From Bacteroides fluxus YIT 12057 (GTDB lineage: Bacteria; Bacteroidota; Bacteroidia; Bacteroidales; Bacteroidaceae), in assembly GCF_000195635.1 (NCBI RefSeq), contig NZ_GL882689.1, positions 302,683-366,682 on the forward strand: a stretch of DNA of 64,000 bases. The letters run 5' to 3'. This document shows, one piece after another, positions 36,641-44,585 of the stretch. A model generated the notes under the pieces. It saw nothing but the letters and a program-made list of their open reading frames with translations, ran no database searches and was not told the origin of the DNA. A program made the position numbers and the translations under genes. Each line of letters starts with the position of its first letter. Position 1 is the first letter of the stretch.

Positions 36641-39600
36641 ATGAAAGTTTTTACCATTTATATTTTGCTCTTTTGGGGGTGTGCAAACTGTTGCTTTGCA
36701 CAATACGCCTCTTCTTCGAAGCTACCGAAGAAGGCGGGTGACTTGATTGAGTCCACATCTTACAATGACCATAAGCGAGGTAAACCCCGTACGTTGCAAT
36801 ATCTGCCTGATGGCGAGGATTTTGTCTGCGTCAACGGGAAGAACCGTTATACCCGTGCCCTTTATGGCAGCCACACGGCATGGCGCCTGGAAACCAGTGA
36901 CCGTCCTGTCTTTGCCACTTATGTGAAGAATGACAGCCGCAATATCCGTTTCCGCCTGCATTTGCCGGGTGGCGTGGTTACTCCGTTGGAAGAAACCTCC
37001 TGGTGTGAGGCACGCTATACTCCCGGACGCCGCAGCTATCGGTTGAAAGATGACGCCTGGGGAAAAGAAGCGCTTGTGGAGATGGCCGTACTGGCAAGCC
37101 CGGACGAAGAAGAAGCTTTGTGGCGGATATCTGTACGGAATCTGCCGGACGGTTGCAGACTGGAGGTGCTGAATGCTCCGATACGTCTCCGGAAACTTTC
37201 GCGCAGCGGTGATATGGGGGCGGATCCTCCCGGGTGTTTCGATCCTTCCGAAGATGGAAGGATCTTACAGTCGCTGAGTTGTCCTTTATCTCCGGTAGCG
37301 CCTTTATATATAGGCATCTCTGCCAATGTGTTGAAGCAGATGGACGGCGCAGCCTTGTTTGCCCGGTATGAAGATGCCCGCAGTGCACTTGCCGGACGCA
37401 TCAGGTTTACTACTCCCGATCCTTATTTCAATACCCTTGGAGGAGCTCTTGCCATAGCTGCCGATGGAATTTGGGACGGGCAGGTTTGGTTGCACGGAGC
37501 CGTGGGGTGGCGTATGCCCCTCAGCGGTTGGCGTGCGGCTTATACCGGTGATGCGTTGGGATGGCACGACCGTGCCCGTATCCATTTTGATGCGTATGCG
37601 GCGAGCCAGGTGACGGAGGTTCCGAACACTATTCCGCATCCGGCACAAGACTCGGCACTTGCTCTGGCCCGTTCGGTAAAAGAATGGGGGACACCGCAGT
37701 ACAGCAACGGTTATATCTGCCGTAATCCTCGCCGGAACAATCAGATGCATCATTATGACATGAACCTGTGTTACATTGATGAACTGTTGTGGCATTTCAA
37801 CTGGACAGGTGATTTGGACTATGCCCGCCGTATGTGGCCGGTACTGACCTTGCACCTTGCTTGGGAGAAGCGTAATTTTGATCCGGATAATGACGGATTG
37901 TATGATGCGTATGCTTGTATCTGGGCAAGTGATGCCCTTTATTATAACAGCGGGGCCGTGACCCACAGTTCTGCCTATAATTACCGTGCCAATCGGCTGG
38001 CTGCCCTCATCGCCGAGAAGATAGGAGAAGATCCGGCGCCTTACCGGGATGAGGCGGATAAAATATTGAAAGCATTGAACAGCCGTCTGTGGCTTCCGGA
38101 GAAAGGTCATTGGGCGGAATTCCAGGATTTCATGGGACATAAACGCCTGCACGAGAATGCTGCCGTATGGACTATCTACCATGCGATTGACAGCGATGTG
38201 GCGGATTCTTTCCAAGCCTATCTGGCCACCCGTTATGTAGATAGGGAAATACCGCATATCCCTGTGGTCACTTCCGACAATGCCGATATCAATGCAGGGG
38301 GGTATGCAACGGTTTCCACCACCAACTGGCTGCCTTATTCCTGGAGTATCAACAACGTCGCTTTTGCCGAAGTGATGCATACCGCCCTTTCTTATTTCCA
38401 GGCAGGACGTGCGGAGGCGGGATTCAAGTTGCTGAAAAGTTCTGTCCTTGATGGCATGTATCTGGGCGAGAGTCCCGGTAACTTTGGCCAGATCAGTTTC
38501 TATGACGCTGCGCGCGGAGAGTGTTACCGTGATTTCGGCGATCCTGTCGGTGTGGCTTCCCGTGTATTGATTCAAGGACTGTACGGTATATTGCCCGATG
38601 CGTTGAACGGACGCTTGCTGCTGAAGCCCGGCTTTCCGCAAGAGTGGGAATATGCGGCGCTGCATACACCGGATATTGATTTTGATTTTAAAGCCGGTGC
38701 GGCTGCAACAGGCATTTTCTCTTCTCGGGACCTTTCTGTATATACAGTCACTCATCATTTACCCGCTGTCCATACCGTGGAGTTACAGTTTCCTGCACGC
38801 CGTTCGCGGGTAGCTCATGTCAAGGTGGACGGAAAGAATGTTTCCTGGAGTTTGGTGGAACATGCTGTCGGATGTCCGGTACTTGCCGTTTCCGTTCCTG
38901 CTTCTGCAGGCAGGCAGATCGAAGTTCGTGTGGCATGGGAGGGAGAATTGATTGCCGTTCCTTCTCCGGAAGATTCTTTTCCTGCTTCCCGTATAAAGGA
39001 GGAAGGTCCGGTGAGGTTCGTCGCCATGGAGCAGGACCAGATGAAATGGTGGGCTCCGTTGGAAAGCCCCCAAGCCGCCAAGGGCGAAGGGGGCGCTGTT
39101 TCTCCCGCAAAGGCGTCTGTGGTATTGGATAATATCATTCCTGATAAGTGCGTGCCCGTAGTTATGGACCAGGTATTCAATGCCTGTGTCACGGACATTT
39201 TCCGGAATGAATATCTGTCTCCCCGTTCTCCATATACTACTTTGCAGTTGCCGAAACAGGGCATCGGCGAATGGTGCCACCCTTTGAAAACCGCAGATAT
39301 CGATGATTCCGGCCTGCGTGCTTCCGTACGTGGCGGTTTATTGGAAACAAAACTGGGAATTCCTTTCCGCACGCCGGCTGAAGGACGGAATATTGCATTT
39401 ACCTCACTTTGGGATAATTATCCGGATAGTCTGGAAGTACCCTTGAAAGGGAAGGCTTCACGTGCCTATCTGCTGATGGCAGGCAGTACAAACCACATGC
39501 AATGCCACATAGACAATGGGATAATCCGGGTTTACTATACGGATGGAACGTGTGATACATTGCCCCTTGTCAACCCCGATAACTGGGCGCCTATCGAGCA

Positions 39601-39853
39601 GATATTCTTTGAGGACGGCAAGGCTTTCAACCGCAAGGCTTCTTCTCTTTATCGTTTGCGTTTGAAGACGGGAGAGGTGAGTGATAACTTTGGTGAGGAA
39701 TTAGGCTTTCCGGGAGTGTCACGTGAGGTTGACGGTGGCGCGGCCGTATTGCTGAGCATGCCTTTGGACGGGCAGAAAGAACTTTCCCGTCTGGTTCTGG
39801 AGACCCTTTCCAATGAGGTCGTGATTGGAATTATGGGAGTTACGCTCCAGTAA
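36641..39853 (+). CDS. DUF4450-type six-hairpin glycosidase-like protein
   Basis: This 1070-residue exported protein has an N-terminal region (TSYNDHKRGKPRTLQYLPDG, NRYTRALYGSHTAWRLE) that I recognise as the DUF4450 type. A central (alpha/alpha)6-like part follows (QMHHYDMNLCYIDELLWHFNWTGD in part, IWASDALYYNSGAVTHSSAYNYRAN in part), and then a C-terminal beta-rich domain. The ATG at 36641 gives MKVFTIYILLFWGCANCCFAQ as signal; the upstream ATG at 36602 adds 13 unlikely residues. It sits between another six-hairpin protein and a PL8-fold lyase in the pectin cluster, so glycoside hydrolysis of rhamnogalacturonan side chains is a reasonable guess. The activity is not established by the sequence. 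Confidence 0.75.
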   Translation: MKVFTIYILLFWGCANCCFAQYASSSKLPKKAGDLIESTSYNDHKRGKPRTLQYLPDGEDFVCVNGKNRYTRALYGSHTAWRLETSDRPVFATYVKNDSRNIRFRLHLPGGVVTPLEETSWCEARYTPGRRSYRLKDDAWGKEALVEMAVLASPDEEEALWRISVRNLPDGCRLEVLNAPIRLRKLSRSGDMGADPPGCFDPSEDGRILQSLSCPLSPVAPLYIGISANVLKQMDGAALFARYEDARSALAGRIRFTTPDPYFNTLGGALAIAADGIWDGQVWLHGAVGWRMPLSGWRAAYTGDALGWHDRARIHFDAYAASQVTEVPNTIPHPAQDSALALARSVKEWGTPQYSNGYICRNPRRNNQMHHYDMNLCYIDELLWHFNWTGDLDYARRMWPVLTLHLAWEKRNFDPDNDGLYDAYACIWASDALYYNSGAVTHSSAYNYRANRLAALIAEKIGEDPAPYRDEADKILKALNSRLWLPEKGHWAEFQDFMGHKRLHENAAVWTIYHAIDSDVADSFQAYLATRYVDREIPHIPVVTSDNADINAGGYATVSTTNWLPYSWSINNVAFAEVMHTALSYFQAGRAEAGFKLLKSSVLDGMYLGESPGNFGQISFYDAARGECYRDFGDPVGVASRVLIQGLYGILPDALNGRLLLKPGFPQEWEYAALHTPDIDFDFKAGAAATGIFSSRDLSVYTVTHHLPAVHTVELQFPARRSRVAHVKVDGKNVSWSLVEHAVGCPVLAVSVPASAGRQIEVRVAWEGELIAVPSPEDSFPASRIKEEGPVRFVAMEQDQMKWWAPLESPQAAKGEGGAVSPAKASVVLDNIIPDKCVPVVMDQVFNACVTDIFRNEYLSPRSPYTTLQLPKQGIGEWCHPLKTADIDDSGLRASVRGGLLETKLGIPFRTPAEGRNIAFTSLWDNYPDSLEVPLKGKASRAYLLMAGSTNHMQCHIDNGIIRVYYTDGTCDTLPLVNPDNWAPIEQIFFEDGKAFNRKASSLYRLRLKTGEVSDNFGEELGFPGVSREVDGGAAVLLSMPLDGQKELSRLVLETLSNEVVIGIMGVTLQ

Positions 39854-39913
39854 AGGGGTTGAATAATACCGGAATGTTCCTTATATTTGCAGCATTGTAT
39901 ATAGATTGAGACA

Positions 39914-41977
39914 ATGATGGGAAATACGATGAAATATCTGTCGATGTGTTGCTGCCTGTTATGGGGAACCTCTCTGGTGTGTGCGGACGATACGGATGAG
40001 TTGAAACGTATCAAGGAGAACTATACTTCCATGTTGCTCCCGGTGGCGGAGGCAGTGGATTCGTTGCAGGTCGACTGGAACCGGATAGAACCGGAGCGGG
40101 AGATGTCCGACCAGGTAGTGGTAGAACTTCATCAGCGCTATCCTTTTGATTTGGCCAAAATAGAGGGTTATGTGGCAAAGCTGTCTGATGACGGTTCGTG
40201 GACTGACATAAACTATCTTGACAAGAAAAGATCGGGCTGGGAGCCTAAGCAGCATGCCGAACGAATATTGGAATTGGCCAAACTGTACTGTTCTCCTGTT
40301 ACCGGTTACTATCGGTCGGAAACCCTAAAGCAGGTCATTCACCGGGCTTTGGGATATTGGTTTTCGGCAAAGCACAAATGTCCGAATTGGTGGTATAACC
40401 AGATAGGCATTCCGAAAACTTTGGGGACGGCCTTTATTCTTTTGGAAGACCAGTTGTCCGGACAGGAGAAGGCGGGAGCCATAGAAGTAATGGAGAACTC
40501 CAAATTCGGCATGACGGGTCAGAATAAAGTATGGCTGGCCGGTAATGTGCTTATCCGTGCCCTTTTGCAGAACGATGCGGAGCTTGTGAAGATGGCACGT
40601 GATACCATTGCTTCTGAAATCGTTTTGGGCAGAAGGGAAGGAATCAAGGATGACTGGAGTTTCCATCAGCATGGCCCTCAGCAACAATTCGGAAATTATG
40701 GGTTGTCATTTGTTTCGGGCATGAGCTTCTTTTATAGGTTGTTCAAGGGGACTGCTTATGAGTTTGACGGGCCACAGGTGGATATTCTTACTTCTCTGGT
40801 GAATGAAGGTTATAAGTGGACGATATGGAACCGGATGATGGACATCAGTGCGCTTGGCAGGCAGCTTTTTCACAATGCACAGCTGCATAAGGCGTATGGG
40901 TTGGCGTTTGCGGCTGCCGATCTTGGGATTGGGGGCTTTCCTGCCCGGGGAAATCTTTTGGTTGGACATAAACATTTTGACGATTCCGACTATACGGTAC
41001 ACCGGAGCAAGAGTTGGATGGGAACAGTCAAAATGTCTTCCAATCGTGTGATAGGTACCGAACTGGTGAACGAAGATAATCTCAAGGGGTATTATCTGGG
41101 AGACGGTGCCACTTACTTTTATGTCCGTGGAGATGAGTATCTGAATGTGTTTCCGTTTTGGGACTGGCGTAAGGTACCGGGAGTGACCGCTTATGAGGAT
41201 GTGGCTCCGGTTCCCGACATCAATGTTACAAGATCAGGAAATAAAACGGATAACGTCGGCGGATTGAGTGACGGGAAGTGTGGAATGGCGGCTATGGAGT
41301 TGAACAGGGATGGGCTGACAGCCTGTAAGGCATGGTTGTTTACCGGTGATGAAGTGCTTTGCCTGGGAGCTGGTATCAGTTCGGACAGCGCTTTGTGTGT
41401 TACTACATCCATAGATCAGCGTTTGCAGTGTGGCACATTAGAGGTTCTGGACAAAAATGCCTGGAGAGAAGTGTCGGGTAAGGAAAACTTTCTGAAGGAA
41501 GATTTGCGCTTCTTCCACGACCGTACGGGATATGTTGTTTTAGGAAGTGGCAATTGCATGGCGGAAGCCGGTAAACGCACCGGAAGTTGGCATGATTTTA
41601 TGAAAATGTATCGTCCGGCCACGACAGAGGGAGAGGTGGTGTCCTTATATCTTTCTCATGGCGTGAAGCCGGAAAATGCCGGCTATCAATATCTGGTATT
41701 TCCGGACAGCAATAAGGAAGCTATCAAAGATTTTGATGTAAATGGCGTAAACGTCATACGGAATGATGCAACAGCCCAGGTTGTATCGATGCCTGCTGCC
41801 GGGAAGGGGTACTGGATAGCTGCATACAAGCCTGTGCAACTGGATATGGAAGGACTGCCTTTGGAAATTCATGTTCCGGGGATATATTATGTGGAAAGGG
41901 AAAACGGCTGCCTGCAGCAAAAGTCGGTGAAGCCTTTCAGGCCTTCGGGAAAAAAAAGGAATTTTCATTTTAAATAG
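39914..41977 (+). CDS. PL8-fold polysaccharide lyase
   Basis: This 687-residue protein has the (alpha/alpha)5-6 toroid plus beta-sandwich layout of PL8 lyases. NWWYNQIGIPKT (N158-T169) corresponds to the NWW..IG.P motif carrying the substrate-binding Asn. DDWSFHQHGPQQQFGNYG carries a candidate catalytic His (H253) and Tyr (Y262), matching the PL8 His/Tyr pair. PL8 enzymes are best known on hyaluronan, chondroitin and xanthan, so its presence in a rhamnogalacturonan cluster is unusual. A signal peptide precedes position 25. ATG at 39929 is an alternative start. The next gene starts 7 bp after the stop, so the two are co-transcribed. Confidence 0.82.
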   Translation: MMGNTMKYLSMCCCLLWGTSLVCADDTDELKRIKENYTSMLLPVAEAVDSLQVDWNRIEPEREMSDQVVVELHQRYPFDLAKIEGYVAKLSDDGSWTDINYLDKKRSGWEPKQHAERILELAKLYCSPVTGYYRSETLKQVIHRALGYWFSAKHKCPNWWYNQIGIPKTLGTAFILLEDQLSGQEKAGAIEVMENSKFGMTGQNKVWLAGNVLIRALLQNDAELVKMARDTIASEIVLGRREGIKDDWSFHQHGPQQQFGNYGLSFVSGMSFFYRLFKGTAYEFDGPQVDILTSLVNEGYKWTIWNRMMDISALGRQLFHNAQLHKAYGLAFAAADLGIGGFPARGNLLVGHKHFDDSDYTVHRSKSWMGTVKMSSNRVIGTELVNEDNLKGYYLGDGATYFYVRGDEYLNVFPFWDWRKVPGVTAYEDVAPVPDINVTRSGNKTDNVGGLSDGKCGMAAMELNRDGLTACKAWLFTGDEVLCLGAGISSDSALCVTTSIDQRLQCGTLEVLDKNAWREVSGKENFLKEDLRFFHDRTGYVVLGSGNCMAEAGKRTGSWHDFMKMYRPATTEGEVVSLYLSHGVKPENAGYQYLVFPDSNKEAIKDFDVNGVNVIRNDATAQVVSMPAAGKGYWIAAYKPVQLDMEGLPLEIHVPGIYYVERENGCLQQKSVKPFRPSGKKRNFHFK

Positions 41978-41984
41978 ACCAGAT

Positions 41985-42998
41985 ATGATAAACCCCATTT
42001 ACTCTCCGCTGCCCGAACGGTACGACAGCGGCATGAAATACCGCCGTTGCGGCAAGAGCGGTATCCTGTTGCCTGAGATTTCCTTGGGATTGTGGCACAA
42101 CTTCGGTGATGTGGATACTTTTGCCAATTCCCGGGCGATGGTACATTACGCTTTCGACAGAGGTATCACTCACTTTGATCTTGCCAACAATTACGGCCCT
42201 TCTTACGGCTCCGCCGAAGAAACCTTCGGAATGATCATGAAAAAATCCCTTATGCCCTACCGGGACGAATTATTCATCTCCACCAAAGCCGGACACGACA
42301 TGTGGCCGGGACCTTACGGCGAATGGGGTTCCCGCAAGTACCTGATGGCAAGCCTCGACCAAAGCCTGAAACGGATGAACCTGGATTATGTGGATATCTT
42401 CTACTCCCATCGCTACGACCCCAATACTCCGGTTGAAGAGACGCTGCAAGCCCTGGTAGACATTGTCCGCCAAGGTAAAGCGCTCTATGTGGGCATATCC
42501 AAATATCCGAAAGATGTAGCGCAAGATGCTTATTATTATCTGGAAGAAAGAGACGTGCATTGCCTGCTTTATCAAGGTAGGTACAATCTCTTCAACCGTG
42601 CACCGGAAAAAGAAGGCATCTTGCGGCAAGCCAAAGAAAACGGAACCGGATTCATCGCTTTCTCTCCATTGGCGCAGGGGCTGCTTACCGACCGTTATCT
42701 GCATGGTATTCCTGATGATTCCCGCATGGCGAAAGGCAAATTCCTGAAGAAAGAAGTGCTGACCGATCGGGTTTTGCACAAAATCACTGCGCTGAATGAA
42801 GTGGCAACCGGACGGGGACAAACATTGGCCGAAATGTCGCTGTCATGGTTGTTGAAAGATGATTCGGTAACATCCGTCATAGTTGGGGCGAGTTCCGTAA
42901 CACAATTGTCCGATAACTTGAAAGCCCTTGAAAACACGTCTTTCTCTGCCGAAGAGAAAGAAAAGATAGAGATGATAAGTATGGATTTTCACCTTTAA
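41985..42998 (+). CDS. Aldo/keto reductase, YghZ-like
   Basis: This 337-residue cytoplasmic NADPH-dependent aldo/keto reductase has the family landmarks FDLANNYGPSYGSAEETFG (Asp and Tyr of the active site), FISTKAGHDMWPGPYGEWGS (Lys and the loop typical of the YghZ/Kv-beta branch), DYVDIFYSHRYD (His) and the C-terminal cofactor site SVIVGASSVTQLSDN. YghZ in E. coli is known as L-glyceraldehyde 3-phosphate reductase. Here it is the last gene of a pectin-degradation unit, 7 bp after the lyase gene. Since rhamnose breakdown yields L-lactaldehyde and no fucO is present in the cluster, reduction of that aldehyde is a testable role but is inference. Confidence 0.9.
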   Translation: MINPIYSPLPERYDSGMKYRRCGKSGILLPEISLGLWHNFGDVDTFANSRAMVHYAFDRGITHFDLANNYGPSYGSAEETFGMIMKKSLMPYRDELFISTKAGHDMWPGPYGEWGSRKYLMASLDQSLKRMNLDYVDIFYSHRYDPNTPVEETLQALVDIVRQGKALYVGISKYPKDVAQDAYYYLEERDVHCLLYQGRYNLFNRAPEKEGILRQAKENGTGFIAFSPLAQGLLTDRYLHGIPDDSRMAKGKFLKKEVLTDRVLHKITALNEVATGRGQTLAEMSLSWLLKDDSVTSVIVGASSVTQLSDNLKALENTSFSAEEKEKIEMISMDFHL

Positions 42999-43101
42999 CG
43001 TATTCTTCCGTGAACTTTTTATATCTTATCTTGTTTTTTCTCACAAAAGCCTAAGGTACCATAGGGCAGGAATTTTATTTAACCTAAACAATTATAGAAG
43101 T

Positions 43102-43740
43102 ATGAAGAAATTTATTCCCCTATTATTAGCGGTCTTTGCAGTGACGCTTGCCTCCTGCGAGAAGGACCCCGACATGGATAAGCTGGACAATAACTATCTG
43201 GTTTATACCAACTATGACAAGAAGGCGGATTTCAAGACCTTCCAGACTTACTATCTGCCGGATAGTATTCTCGTCATCGGTGACAGCAAAGAGGCCGAAT
43301 ATTGGAAAGATGAAAATGCCCAGGAAATTCTCAATGCTTACATTTCCAACATGAACAGCCGCGGCTTTACCCGTGAGGACAATCGTGAGGCGGCCGACAT
43401 CGGCCTGCAAGTGAGCTACGTCAGAAGTACTTATTATTTCACTGACTACGGACGTCCCGAATGGTGGTGGAACTATCCGGGGTATTGGGATGCTCCTTAT
43501 TGGGGCAACTGGGGCGGATGGTATTATCCGTATGCAGTGAACTATTCTTATAGCACAGGCTCCTTTATTACCGAGATGCTGAATTTGAAAGCTCCGCAAG
43601 GACAAAGCGAAAAACTTCCGGTTCTCTGGACCAGCTACATGAGTGGATTGCTGAGCGGTTCATCTTCTGTCAATGCCAAACTTGCCGTACAGGGTGTGAA
43701 CCAGGCCTTCACTCAGTCCATGTACTTGACCGGTAAGTAG
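43102..43740 (+). CDS. DUF4136 domain lipoprotein
   Basis: This 212-residue lipoprotein has its signal ending in LASCEKDP. The pattern DFKTFQTYYLPDS followed by a region around DIGLQVSYVRST and an aromatic-rich stretch (PEWWWNYPGYWDAPYWGNWG) matches the DUF4136 family of envelope lipoproteins of unknown function. About a third of residues 115-150 are Trp or Tyr. It lies just upstream of a beta-barrel protein gene, and the two may be co-expressed. Confidence 0.85.
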   Translation: MKKFIPLLLAVFAVTLASCEKDPDMDKLDNNYLVYTNYDKKADFKTFQTYYLPDSILVIGDSKEAEYWKDENAQEILNAYISNMNSRGFTREDNREAADIGLQVSYVRSTYYFTDYGRPEWWWNYPGYWDAPYWGNWGGWYYPYAVNYSYSTGSFITEMLNLKAPQGQSEKLPVLWTSYMSGLLSGSSSVNAKLAVQGVNQAFTQSMYLTGK

Positions 43741-43856
43741 TGATAAGCCACGAACTACAGGTGACGGGCTACCGGATATAGGTGACAAGAATAATACGGC
43801 AGCATCCTTTCCGGACAGGGAGGTTGCCATTGAACTCCAAAAAACAAGAACAAAGT

Positions 43857-44486
43857 ATGAAAACAATAAAATATCTTTCCTTGAGAGTATTTGCGGTTAC
43901 CGCCCTTGCTCTCGTCTTCGCCATGCCGGTGAAGGCACAAATGACCGACAATGGTTATGCCAACATCGACTGGCAGTACAACTTTCCTCTCAGCAACAAC
44001 TTCGCCGACAAATCAAGCGGTTGGGGTATGAACTTTGAAGGCGGTTACTTCCTGACAGACAATTTTGCATTGGGAGCTTTCCTGAACTACCATAGCAACC
44101 ACGAATATTTCGGACGCCAGACCCTCCCTGTAGGTGAAGGCGGCAGTTTGAACACCGACCAACAACATACTGTATTCCAGTTGCCTTTTGGTTTGGCTTC
44201 ACGTTACGTATGGAACCGTGGCGGAGCTTTTCAACCGTATGCAGGCGTTAAACTTGGAACCGAATATGCACAGTTGAAATCAACCTTCAACGTTTTTGAA
44301 GCCAACAAGGATACATGGGGATTCTATGTGTCTCCTGAAATAGGTTTCAATGTTTATCCTTGGGCTTATGGACCGGGCTTGCATTTTGCGGCTTACTATA
44401 GCTACAGTACCAACAAGGGAGACTTCTTTACGTACAGCGTAGATGGCTTGAGCAACTTTGGCCTTCGTGTAGGTATCGCGTTCTGA
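43857..44486 (+). CDS. Outer-membrane beta-barrel protein
   Basis: This 209-residue protein has a signal peptide (cleavage near MPVKAQ) and alternating aromatic/small residues typical of an eight-stranded barrel. Examples are WGMNFEGGYFLTDNFALGAFLNY in part, FQPYAGVKLGTEYAQ and the terminal strand LSNFGLRVGIAF ending in Phe. ATG at 43857 is chosen because the signal peptide starts there; the frame is open further upstream. No specific function can be assigned. Confidence 0.85.
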   Translation: MKTIKYLSLRVFAVTALALVFAMPVKAQMTDNGYANIDWQYNFPLSNNFADKSSGWGMNFEGGYFLTDNFALGAFLNYHSNHEYFGRQTLPVGEGGSLNTDQQHTVFQLPFGLASRYVWNRGGAFQPYAGVKLGTEYAQLKSTFNVFEANKDTWGFYVSPEIGFNVYPWAYGPGLHFAAYYSYSTNKGDFFTYSVDGLSNFGLRVGIAF

Positions 44487-44540
44487 CAGAATCCACTAAA
44501 GCTTAACCGATAGAATTTAATTGTTTCAAAGCATGAGAAG

Positions 44541-44585
44541 AAGGGGCAAACTCTGCGTGAGCAGAGAATGCTCCTTTTACTTTTT
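44541..44585. terminator. Terminator between convergent genes
   Basis: Arms AAGGGGCA/TGCTCCTT (one G-U) enclose a perfect CTCTGC-GTGA-GCAGAG hairpin, followed by TTTACTTTTT on the + strand. It serves the beta-barrel gene and overlaps the 3' end of the GH3 gene on the other strand. Confidence 0.75.

Noticed and set aside
37304..38758. 484-residue - strand reading frame opposite the DUF4450 gene
   Set aside because: It is antisense to a well-supported coding sequence, has no signal or motif, and its composition is that of a reverse-frame shadow.
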